A DNA stretch of 64,000 bases, from contig JAHDWK010000003.1 in the NCBI GenBank assembly GCA_023382655.1, positions 124,001-188,000 of the forward strand, in the 5' to 3' direction. Positions 42,701 through 49,270 of the stretch are shown piece by piece. Source of the DNA: Anaerolineae bacterium. Its GTDB lineage: Bacteria; Chloroflexota; Anaerolineae; Promineifilales; Promineifilaceae. Within the stretch, counting starts at the first letter, position 1, and each line of letters begins with the position of its first letter. The translations under genes were made by a program, and so were the position numbers. The notes below the pieces were generated by a model. That model was given only the letters and a program-made list of their open reading frames with translations, had not been told where the DNA came from and searched no databases.

Positions 42701-42866
42701 CGGCTGGCTACCCGGCGAATACATCCAGGATACGCACACCCTGACACTGCCCGCTGCCGGGATATATACCCTCAACACCGGCATGTATGGTGGCGGGGGC
42801 CACCGCCTGCAAACAGACAACCAGGCGTCCCTCATTGCGTTGAATTCGCTCGAAGTGCTTCCCTGA
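39726..42866 (+). CDS. Large GT-C-like membrane protein (PTPS-related membrane family)
   Basis: 1046 residues. The N-terminal 400 residues have about ten transmembrane helices and the family start FDNVFHLWRAVQIEALLRQGVLFSRWAPHMAQGYGYPLYQFQSPLSAYL, seen in membrane proteins of Pfam PTPS_related, which are probable GT-C glycosyltransferases despite the name. A helix pair follows at about 555-575 and 590-620, then a long extracytoplasmic part with beta-sandwich-like modules. Residues about 386-409 (RNPYSVPRKPSTHGLRITDY) are translated from a TAATCCG word repeat. Likely a surface glycosylation enzyme; inferred. Confidence 0.8.
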   Translation: MNTQAENVAKTQLPYQKKRTNGRFWNLALVTLLAIPAIQPLLRGALTCGFDNVFHLWRAVQIEALLRQGVLFSRWAPHMAQGYGYPLYQFQSPLSAYLAAGLHLAGLDWAAALNGVYALAVVTSGWAIWLLARDLWGEKGAVVTAVAYLYAPYHAYVTLYRASLSEAVAWAIVPLLLWGLRRWQVENTQVGLATAVLSFILLIFTHDVTAYAFLPFLVGWLIAVALNVHRRDSLWRGLLALALGLGGSAFFWLPALAERHFVQFDRATSAWPFLYFNNFLPLSQLLALPHQADPTLLNDWPERGLGALLALLTIAGAIVAWRRLPGQRWLTGFLLLTLGGYVWLTVAASRPLWDAISLLQTFQFPWRFLAPATLAAALLTGGLMSVNRNPYSVPRKPSTHGLRITDYGLPLALILLLSAAHWGWLYPQHCPAPADISLAGMVAWEQGTDTLGTTASRELLPATVKRMPQDESSGPVWAARLSPVDLPEGATILTAVYHPLRAEIEMETPVPFTARFRTFAFPGWRAWVDGASVSITPSAPEGLITFAVPDGRHTLVVAFGETPLRWLADVVSLVALAALVIILWRLPVSPRQESTADNSSGRWWLALLLVALALVAAKWLLVDAGYTPLRHSRLGDAGLAGLAAPSATFGSPANPALVQLLGYEEWPTAVPADLPLPVTLYWQALTALEKEYQVGLVLVDEAGVRWSAADLRDERWSRAAPPTIAWPTDHYAQTALLVDLLSGTPPGRYHLQLSLFDRSTLTPLTVYAQGQPVGPYLSLGEIEVQPPLQQTGLDTILLSAPAMTIYAADIDRPTAAPGDTAWLTLFWSLVGAEDTAVTISLRDGSGRVWQTWPVTLPAYGAGWWRSQLPLTLPVELPDGRYTWQIESVGGTTAVLPQALTIQGPERVFTAMDVETAVNTTLHTNDQPLTTLVGYTLGAGCRQAGGECQISLLWRADNPFPASYRVFVHLLDAQGQIVAQSDAVPARWTRPTTGWLPGEYIQDTHTLTLPAAGIYTLNTGMYGGGGHRLQTDNQASLIALNSLEVLP
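40881..40953. repeat. In-frame TAATCCG/GGATTACGG word repeat in a coding sequence
   Basis: GTGAATCGTAATCCGTATTC and following near-copies (40881-40915) face CACGGATTACGGATCACGG and further copies (40923-40953). The unit is open in the coding frame and lies between two membrane helices. Same words as 1887-1938. Confidence 0.85.
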
Positions 42867-43237
42867 GAAAGTTATCCCTGAGTTTTGTTTATAGGTTCTT
42901 TTATGTAGTAGTTTTTTAGTAGGGGCTGTGAGTTTGTGGAGAAGTCGTTTTTTGCCGGACATGCAGCCATTCCCGCGGTACATCCCCTATATCTGGCCCT
43001 ATGTCGCCGGGAAAAGTCAGGGTAGATTGCTGGAAACTGATACGGGATGTGGGACACGGCCGTGCCCCCCTTTTTTTACTGCACCCACATCTGCGTGAGC
43101 CGACAAAAGCACCCCCATATCTGGCGTTCTCCCCGAAAGAGATAACATAACCCCTACAACCCGTTTTCCACAAAACAAAGAGGTTTTCCACAATTATGGC
43201 GCAGTTATCCACAGATTTCTGGGGGAAACAGGTGCTT
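42867..43237. other. Longest gene-free stretch, with DnaA-box-like sites and an AT-rich run
   Basis: 371 bases between two genes that end on both sides. One exact DnaA-box consensus TTATCCACA is at 43205-43213, and two one-mismatch copies TTTTCCACA are at 43164-43172 and 43184-43192, spaced 20-21 bases. A reverse copy TGTGGAGAA is at 42935-42943. An AT-rich run lies at 42881-42920. No tRNA-like or coding sequence is visible. It could be a replication-related or DnaA-titration region; dnaA and dnaN are not in the window. Confidence 0.5.
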
Positions 43238-44788
43238 TTAATCTCGCTGCGGCGAGGGTTGGGCCGCCTCCGCCAGCGACATATGGGGTAGCGCAGACAG
43301 GTTGCTAGGACCTGTTTTTTCCAGGCGTGACAATTTCCGCCGCGCCACGGGCAGTGTGCCGAGCCGATACAGAATAGCCCCAGCTTCACGGATATGGTAA
43401 GGTCGCCAGCGGGCCGGTTTTCCCGCCACCTGGCGCAATTCTTGCCAGCCGCGCCGCGCCCGAAATTCTTTATGCAGCGTCACATGCAACTGGCGATAAA
43501 ACGCGGTGGTAAATGGCCCCTGGTACATCATGGACAGGTCGGCCGAGTCTGTCCAGTTTTGTTTGTCGCCTAACTGCATTTGCACTTTTTCGTAAAAGCG
43601 GGTGCCGGGAAGTGGATAAGAAACCGACATGCCAATGTCATCAGGTTGGCAGTCGCGCACCATTTGCAGCGTTTTTTCAATGTCAGCCCGCGTTTCACCG
43701 GGATAGCCGAATTGCAAGAAAAAGCCAACCCGGACACCGGCGGCACGAAGCTGCCCGGCAGCTTCATAAATCTGGGCGACGGTGGTCCCTTTTTCCATCG
43801 CATTCAAAATGTGCTGCGCGCCCGATTCCGCGCCCAACCAGACAATATCACAACCGGCGTGGCGCAAGGCATGGACATTGGCGGGGTCGCGCACTATCAG
43901 GTCGGCGCGGCTGAGGCATTTGAAGGGCAGGCGAATTTGCTGCGTTTCTACGGCGGCAGAAAACTCCAGCCACCAGCCCGGTTTTAGCCCCATGATGTCA
44001 TCGGCAAACCAGATGTGGTCGGGTTGGTAAGTGTCTTGCAGCCATTTCATCTCGGCGGCGACGTTTTGCGGGCTGCGCGAGTTGTAACGCTGGCCCCAAA
44101 TGGGCTTGGCGCACCAGTTGCAATGGTAGGGGCAGCCGCGGGTAGTGACCATGTTCATGGAATAGTAGCCATGTTTTTCCTGCCATATCTGGCGATAACG
44201 GGGCACATCTACCAAGTCCCAGGCAGGAAAAGGCAGGCGGTCTATATCTTTCAGGGACGGCCGTCGCGGATTGCGATGTGGCCCATCCGGTGTGTGATAC
44301 GCCAGCCCCGGAATGGCCGCACATTGGTCAATTGCCAATTGCCAATTATCACTTGACAATTGGCGCAGGAGTTCGGCCAGGGTTTCTTCACCTTCGCCAA
44401 GCAAGACGTAATCAGCGCCTGCGTTCAGGTACGCTTCGGCGTGGTCGGTGGCGTCTGAGCCGCAGACGATGACCTGGCACCCGCGCGCCTGGGCCATCTG
44501 GATCATGGTGAAGGCAGCTTCACGCATATTGAGCAGGCACATTTTGGACAGGTAGTTGAAGTTGTCCTCATAAATGACGGCGTAGCGGGGGCCGTGGTAG
44601 TCGAGCGCCTGCGCCCACTCTTCAGGAGAGGCAGCCAGCATGGCGTCGAACAAGGCCACGCTGTAGCCCTGGGCACGCATGAAACTGGCGGCGTAGAGCG
44701 TACCGAGCGGTGGGTAGGGCTGCATAGCAGCCCACAGTTTGGGGTCGAAGCGGAGATAGTAGGATTGGCCGAAAAGGATGTCTGTCAT
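43238..44788 (-). CDS. B12-binding domain radical SAM protein
   Basis: 516 residues. The N-terminal cobalamin-binding-type domain covers about 1-165 (PPLGTLYAASFMRAQGYSVALFDAM..., GADYVLLGEGEETLAELLRQL). The radical SAM core has CxxxCxxC in VTTRGCPYHCNWCAKP, then LQDTYQPDHIWFADDIMGLKP and DIVWLGAESGAQHILNAMEKG. ATG 44788 follows AGGAAG; the open frame to 44986 belongs to the upstream gap and hairpin. Residues QLSSDNWQLAIDQ around 160-172 come from a CAATTGCC word repeat at 44322-44366. Last gene of a four-gene unit that also has another radical SAM protein. Confidence 0.9.
   Translation of the reverse strand: MTDILFGQSYYLRFDPKLWAAMQPYPPLGTLYAASFMRAQGYSVALFDAMLAASPEEWAQALDYHGPRYAVIYEDNFNYLSKMCLLNMREAAFTMIQMAQARGCQVIVCGSDATDHAEAYLNAGADYVLLGEGEETLAELLRQLSSDNWQLAIDQCAAIPGLAYHTPDGPHRNPRRPSLKDIDRLPFPAWDLVDVPRYRQIWQEKHGYYSMNMVTTRGCPYHCNWCAKPIWGQRYNSRSPQNVAAEMKWLQDTYQPDHIWFADDIMGLKPGWWLEFSAAVETQQIRLPFKCLSRADLIVRDPANVHALRHAGCDIVWLGAESGAQHILNAMEKGTTVAQIYEAAGQLRAAGVRVGFFLQFGYPGETRADIEKTLQMVRDCQPDDIGMSVSYPLPGTRFYEKVQMQLGDKQNWTDSADLSMMYQGPFTTAFYRQLHVTLHKEFRARRGWQELRQVAGKPARWRPYHIREAGAILYRLGTLPVARRKLSRLEKTGPSNLSALPHMSLAEAAQPSPQRD
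44322..44366. repeat. In-frame CAATTGCC word repeat in radical SAM gene
   Basis: TTGGTCAATTGCCAATTGCC, then AATTATCACTTGACAATTGGC. Tandem and inverted copies of CAATTGGC lie in frame between the B12-binding and radical SAM domains. Confidence 0.75.
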
Positions 44789-44803
44789 ATTACTTCCTGA
44801 TTC

Positions 44804-44837
44804 AGACCCTAAGGGTTTTCGGAAACCCTTAGGGTCT
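44804..44837. repeat. AGACCCTAAGGGTTT hairpin supplying a stop codon
   Basis: Perfect 15-base arms 44804-44818 and 44823-44837 around TCGG. The stop codon of the nucleotidyltransferase-like gene (44829-44831) lies in the right arm. Located upstream of the radical SAM gene start at 44788. Confidence 0.88.
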
Positions 44838-45779
44838 TTCACGTAACCGAGTCTGGTAAGCGGTGAGGGTGTATTGTTTGTGGGCGTCGAAGTGGCCTTT
44901 GCACCAGTCGGGGGAGAAGTCAGTTTCCGTGCTGCGGGGGTGATATTGGAATTTGCGAATTTTACGTTCCATTTCCCATTGGTCAAGCCAGCGGCCCAGG
45001 GGAGTGCGCAGGGGGAGTTCCGCCAGGCGTTGCAGGCGTTGATGGGGAATACGGCCGTACTCTATATTCCGGGGTAACCCAACCGCATTGGGCAGAAAGG
45101 TGTGCGTCCAACTGTTCATCTGCCGGATTTTGGTGTACACAGCCAGACCGGAGAGGGGGATCATTTGGGTTACTTCGTGCGCGGTGTACAGGTTGTGTTC
45201 GGCGAAGTGCAGGGCACGCTCGGCCAGGATGTAGTTGGGGCACAGGGTATAGCCACGCCGGGCAGCCAGGCGGACAATGGTTATGGCAAAAGCGCGGTTA
45301 AGCCAGACACGGCCGTTACCCACCACCAATAAATAATCTATATCCCCATCCGGGGCGACATTGTCTACGGCCAGGGAGCCGGTAACGGCGACCATGCGGG
45401 TGAAAGGCAGGCTGGCCAGCAAACGACCGTACTGCAAAGCCACCGGCCATAGTTGGCGAGCCTGCCGGCTCCGTTCCTGACGAATGGCGGCGGTTTGTTC
45501 CCGCCCCGGCAACGCATAATAGGGGCCAACCCGGCAGAGGTGCTGGGTGATGAATCGTTTGTTGGTCAATACCCTTTCGACTTCAGGCAAGGTGGCGGGG
45601 GTTTCAGCCAGATAGCGGTGGATTTCGACGGCCGTGAGCGGGTAGTCAAAAACATCTACGTAGGCGAGGGTGCGCCAGACGGCCGTTTCCAATGGCGTCA
45701 GCGCGGGATGCGCCGCTGGTGGTGTTGGTTGAGGGATGATCGTTGGACGGGGATAGTCACCCGTAGCCAGGGTACTCAT
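44829..45779 (-). CDS. Nucleotidyltransferase-fold protein with winged-helix start
   Basis: 316 residues. The N-terminal 85 residues look like a winged helix (ALTPLETAVWRTLAYVDVFDYPLTAVEIHRYL). A nucleotidyltransferase motif follows at about residues 150-175 (VAVTGSLAVDNVAPDGDIDYLLVV; GS and paired acidic residues DxD). The rest is helical. The substrate is unknown. Its ATG overlaps the stop of the O-antigen ligase gene (45776-45779, ATGA), so the two are translationally coupled. The open frame upstream of 45779 is within the ligase gene. Confidence 0.8.
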   Translation of the reverse strand: MSTLATGDYPRPTIIPQPTPPAAHPALTPLETAVWRTLAYVDVFDYPLTAVEIHRYLAETPATLPEVERVLTNKRFITQHLCRVGPYYALPGREQTAAIRQERSRQARQLWPVALQYGRLLASLPFTRMVAVTGSLAVDNVAPDGDIDYLLVVGNGRVWLNRAFAITIVRLAARRGYTLCPNYILAERALHFAEHNLYTAHEVTQMIPLSGLAVYTKIRQMNSWTHTFLPNAVGLPRNIEYGRIPHQRLQRLAELPLRTPLGRWLDQWEMERKIRKFQYHPRSTETDFSPDWCKGHFDAHKQYTLTAYQTRLRERP

Positions 45780-47161
45780 ACGGTCTGCTCCTTCCAGGTG
45801 GGGGCGGCCCACATGGCGGCGGCCAACCCCAATATGATAGCACCTTGCATGGTGAAAGGGGTGGGTTCGGGTTGCAGCAGGCTGATGACGAGGAGCGCCA
45901 GCCAGACGGCCGTGGCCGGGGCATAGGCTGCCAATAAATGGCGACGGGCTAAAGGCCATAACAGCAAGGCCAACCAACAAAACATGCCGACTATACCCAA
46001 TTCTACGCCCAGGAGCAGCGGCGTCACATGTACCAGCCCGGCGTAATGGAGCAGTTCTTGGGCGGCGGGCACAAATTGATTAACCCCCACGCCCAGCCAG
46101 GGATGGTTTTGCAGTAGTTCCCAGGCCACATGCCAATCGCGGGTGCGTTCTAAAAAGGAAGCCATTTCGACCAGGTTGCGTGGCCGAGAAATGCGCCCCA
46201 ACAGCACCGGCGCATAAGTCAGGGTAAAGAGGACAAACCCACCACAGACTAACAGTAACCAGATGAAAGTGGTGGGGGAGAGGTGGGGGCGGATGGACGG
46301 CCGTGACCGCCAGCCGGCAACCCCATATACCAGTAATCCGGCCGCCAACGCCAGCCAGGCCGTACGCGAAAGGCTGACAAGCAATCCAGCTAACCCGGCC
46401 GCCAGGGATATTTGGAGAAAGATGCGCCATTTACCAGAGACGGTTTTGACCAGCGGCCAGATCATCAGCCAGAGCAGCGCCAGTTTCCAGCCGAGGCGGT
46501 TGGGGTGGCTGTTCAGACCATAACCGCGCAGCCAACGGTCGCTGCCATTCATCACGATGCTGACATCGAAACGGGCAGCATTGAGGAGGGGTTCGCCCAA
46601 CCAGGTGAGGTTCAGGTCTTGCTGCCGCCAGAATTGCACCAGCGCCACGCTGGCTTGCACCAGAATGACCACGGCAAATGTGCCGATAAGTGCCCACCAG
46701 ATAGCGGCAGGCGGATGCAAATTCAGGGCGCTGAGGTAAATGAGCCAGAAGAGGAGGAGCATGAGCACGGCCGTGCCCATTGACTGGATGGGCACAAAAT
46801 CGGCATGAATCAGGCTGTTGCTGCCGGTGAGCAGGGTTAGACCTGTCAGGGGCAGCGTTACGCGCCGGTCGCCCCATGTCCAGGTGTTGGTTTGTTGCCA
46901 GTGGATGAGCAGTGCGCCCAGCAGCAAGAGTGGCAGCAGACTTAACGGGCCAATGTGCCAACCGGCGAAGGCGACGGATGCCCAGGTGAATGGGCCTTGC
47001 TGCCAACCATTGGAATGGCTGAGCAGCGCCAGCAGCAGGAAGAGCAAAAACGCCCCCCGACTGAGGGAAGTGAAGGAAAGAATGGTCGTAGTGGGCGATT
47101 TATCGCCCAGGGCAGGCGATAAATCGCTCACTACGAACGATGAGGGAGAGGGTGGTTTCAT
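45776..47161 (-). CDS. O-antigen ligase/polymerase (Wzy_C) family membrane protein
   Basis: 461 residues with about 11 transmembrane helices. The family's central periplasmic region is visible: RTRDWHVAWELLQNHPWLGVGVNQF, and the Arg-containing SLSRTAWLALAAGLLVYG. It would ligate or polymerise lipid-linked glycans at the outer face. Residues 9-25 (FVVSDLSPALGDKSPTT) are encoded by a 51-base palindrome, so the N-terminus carries a repeat insertion or the true start is downstream of it. It follows the radical SAM gene at 47169 by 7 bases. Confidence 0.87.
   Translation of the reverse strand: MKPPSPSSFVVSDLSPALGDKSPTTTILSFTSLSRGAFLLFLLLALLSHSNGWQQGPFTWASVAFAGWHIGPLSLLPLLLLGALLIHWQQTNTWTWGDRRVTLPLTGLTLLTGSNSLIHADFVPIQSMGTAVLMLLLFWLIYLSALNLHPPAAIWWALIGTFAVVILVQASVALVQFWRQQDLNLTWLGEPLLNAARFDVSIVMNGSDRWLRGYGLNSHPNRLGWKLALLWLMIWPLVKTVSGKWRIFLQISLAAGLAGLLVSLSRTAWLALAAGLLVYGVAGWRSRPSIRPHLSPTTFIWLLLVCGGFVLFTLTYAPVLLGRISRPRNLVEMASFLERTRDWHVAWELLQNHPWLGVGVNQFVPAAQELLHYAGLVHVTPLLLGVELGIVGMFCWLALLLWPLARRHLLAAYAPATAVWLALLVISLLQPEPTPFTMQGAIILGLAAAMWAAPTWKEQTV
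47086..47136. repeat. In-frame GCGATTTATCGCC palindrome at the N-terminus of the ligase gene
   Basis: 22-base arms (47086-47107, 47115-47136; one mismatch) around CAGGGCA; total 51 bases, 17 codons. Related to 15399-15452 and 55793-55849. Confidence 0.9.
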
Positions 47162-47168
47162 AGGCCCA

Positions 47169-48680
47169 TTAGAAGCCGGAGGTTTCCGGGCGTTGATAGG
47201 CGATGAGCCGGTGCAGAGCGCGTAGTTCTAGCGGTGAACGGTAGAAGCGGGTGTGGTAACGCCAGGAGGAGAGCAGTTTGAGCAACCGGCGGCGTGCGCC
47301 GGTGAGCCGGGTATCGGTGGAGGTGGGGTAATAGGCGTTGAGGACGCGCTCGAAGTCATGCAGTTGTTTGTGTAACGGCCGTTTGATCCAGGGCATGGTC
47401 AGGCTGCGGCGTTGGGAAAAGTTGAGCCATGCCGGGCTGACCCACTCGTCCAGGGTTTGTGGGAAAACAAAGCCTTCGGCCTGCGCTTCGTCATACAGGT
47501 CGCCGGCCAGAGGTACAGGGGTATAGAGGTACATGATGATTTCGGCGGCGGGGTTGATTTGTTTCACCTGGCGGATGAAGTTCATGGTCTGGTGGGCGTC
47601 GGCTTCGGGGTCGGGCGGGTTGCCCATGACGAAGGAGAGTTCGGGCACAATGCCGTAACTTTTCATGCGGCGCACTATTTCCAGCGTTTTTTCCGGGGTC
47701 ATCTGACCACCTTTGTCCATGCGTTTGAGTGTGTCCAGGGAGCCAGATTCGGCGCCGAGGAAAACCATTTTGAGACCGGCGTCGCGCATGAGCGCCCAGG
47801 TACGGTCGCTGTATTGCATCATGGTGTCAATGCGCCCTTCACCCCACCAGGCCAGGCCGAGATCGGCGATACGCTCGCTGAATTCAGCAATGCGCGCTTC
47901 CTGGGTGAAGAAGTTGTTGTCGTAAAATTCAATGGCGTTGACCTGCCATTTTTCATGGTAGAGGCGGGCGATGTGTTCCAGTTGCACGGCCGTTTGGGGC
48001 AGCCAACGGCCGTTGACCATATTAACCACCGCGCAAAAGTTACAGAAAAAGGGGCAGCCGTAGGAGGAGTGGTAGCCCAGGGTGCGTGACCCTAGAAAGG
48101 TGGGGCGCACATAGCGGCTAACGGGGACGCGATCAAAGTTCCAGGAGGGCAGGTTTTTGGGCGCGGGGATGGGGGCGAGCGGGTTGGTGATGGGACGGCC
48201 GTCGGTGTCTTTGTAGGCGAGGCCGGGGATTTGGAAATCGGTGAGCGATGAGCGGTGAGCAGTGAGCAGTAATGGCTGGGTACGGCCGTGCAGGTGGTCG
48301 AGAAGTTGGAGGAAGGCGTATTCACCGTGACCGCGAATGACGTAATCCACGTAGTCGGCGCGCAGGCAGACATCCCAATGTTGGGTAGGAAAGTAGCCAC
48401 CCCAGATGATGGTGAGGTGGGGATGGCGGCGTTTGAGTTCACGGCAAAGGGGGACGGCCTGTTGTAGCTGGGGTCCGGGCATGACGGTGACGGCGAGGAT
48501 GGCGGCGGGGCCGGCTTGTTGGATACGGCCGTGCAGCACCGCTAACGGGTCATCTTCCAGATTGCCATCAACGATTTCGTATTCATAGTGGCCTTCCAGC
48601 ACCGCGCCCACTGCCAGCAAGGACATGGGCAGAACCGGTTTGCGGCTGGCCGAAGACTGCGGATTGTAAAAGATAATCAT
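47169..48680 (-). CDS. B12-binding domain radical SAM protein
   Basis: 503 residues. Cobalamin-binding-type N-terminal domain (MIIFYNPQSSASRKPVLPMSLLAVGAVLEG..., LTIIWGGYFPTQHWDVCLRADYVDYVIRGHGEYAFLQLL) and a radical SAM core with GCPFFCNFCAVVNMVNGRW, IEFYDNNFFTQEARIAEF and MVFLGAESGSLDTLKRMDKG. Residues LLLTAHRSSLTD come from an AGCAGTGAGC word repeat at 48241-48272. It is first in a unit with O-antigen ligase, a nucleotidyltransferase-like protein and a second radical SAM enzyme. Substrate unknown; such enzymes often methylate unactivated carbons or rearrange lipids. Confidence 0.9.
   Translation of the reverse strand: MIIFYNPQSSASRKPVLPMSLLAVGAVLEGHYEYEIVDGNLEDDPLAVLHGRIQQAGPAAILAVTVMPGPQLQQAVPLCRELKRRHPHLTIIWGGYFPTQHWDVCLRADYVDYVIRGHGEYAFLQLLDHLHGRTQPLLLTAHRSSLTDFQIPGLAYKDTDGRPITNPLAPIPAPKNLPSWNFDRVPVSRYVRPTFLGSRTLGYHSSYGCPFFCNFCAVVNMVNGRWLPQTAVQLEHIARLYHEKWQVNAIEFYDNNFFTQEARIAEFSERIADLGLAWWGEGRIDTMMQYSDRTWALMRDAGLKMVFLGAESGSLDTLKRMDKGGQMTPEKTLEIVRRMKSYGIVPELSFVMGNPPDPEADAHQTMNFIRQVKQINPAAEIIMYLYTPVPLAGDLYDEAQAEGFVFPQTLDEWVSPAWLNFSQRRSLTMPWIKRPLHKQLHDFERVLNAYYPTSTDTRLTGARRRLLKLLSSWRYHTRFYRSPLELRALHRLIAYQRPETSGF
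48241..48272. repeat. In-frame AGCAGTGAGC word repeat in radical SAM gene
   Basis: GTGAGCGATGAGCGGTGAGC followed by AGTGAGCAGTAA; same words as 29369-29437. In frame and open, placed between the two domains, as in the other radical SAM gene. Confidence 0.8.
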
Positions 48681-48776
48681 AGACCCTCATTTCCGCGGAT
48701 GCGCCGAGTTCTTGAGCAAATGAGGGTCATTATAACACTGACTGGCAAGAGGGAGATAACGGAGGATAATGAGTAT

Positions 48777-49115
48777 ATGTTTATTTTACATATTGCGCAT
48801 CAAGGGGTATGGGAGACGGCCGTGACATTGGGGCAGTACACAGTTGATTCATTGGAAACGGAAGGCTTCATTCACTGCTCCACCGCTGAGCAGGTGTTGA
48901 TTCCGGCGAATGAACTTTTTCGAGAGCAGACTGATTTGCTATTGCTGTGTATTGACCCCATCATGCTGGCATCGCCGCTGGTGTACGAAGATTGTTATAA
49001 GACGGGGATGCTGTTTCCACATATTTATGGGCCGCTGAACGTGACGGCCGTGCAGCGGGTGCTGAAATTTCCCCCACAGGCTGATGGCTCTTTTGTGCTG
49101 CCGCCAACATTGTAG
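48777..49115 (+). CDS. DUF952 family protein
   Basis: 112 residues. Family motifs are clear: LHIAHQGVWETAV, TEGFIHCSTAEQVLIPANELFR, LLLLCIDPIMLASPLVYED and FPHIYGPLNVTAVQRVLKF. DUF952 proteins have a small RNA-ligase/PARP-like fold; function is not established. ATG 48777 follows GGAGG at 48761-48765, so the open frame upstream to 48588, which overlaps the divergent radical SAM gene, is not part of it. Confidence 0.9.
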   Translation: MFILHIAHQGVWETAVTLGQYTVDSLETEGFIHCSTAEQVLIPANELFREQTDLLLLCIDPIMLASPLVYEDCYKTGMLFPHIYGPLNVTAVQRVLKFPPQADGSFVLPPTL

Positions 49116-49270
49116 TGTCAGCCACAGGATAGCAGAACGGTGGTTTTTCCCGGTGTGTGGCGCTACTATGCCGATTTGCTTCACATAATCTTTTTGGTAT
49201 GTTAAAATCCTGGCGCAAACGGACATGATTGGCTTTTGCCCCATGAAGTTTAGCGGCGGCGAACAGAATA

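Noticed and set aside
39726..42866. True 6-pyruvoyl-tetrahydropterin synthase function linking this gene to the pterin-like cluster
   Set aside because: The PTPS-related name belongs to a membrane family with GT-C-like topology; no T-fold zinc motif is present.
46838..46853. AGACCTGTCAGG inside the O-antigen ligase gene
   Set aside because: Only one arm of the AGACCTGACAGG family is present and the encoded residues fit a normal membrane helix; probably coincidence.
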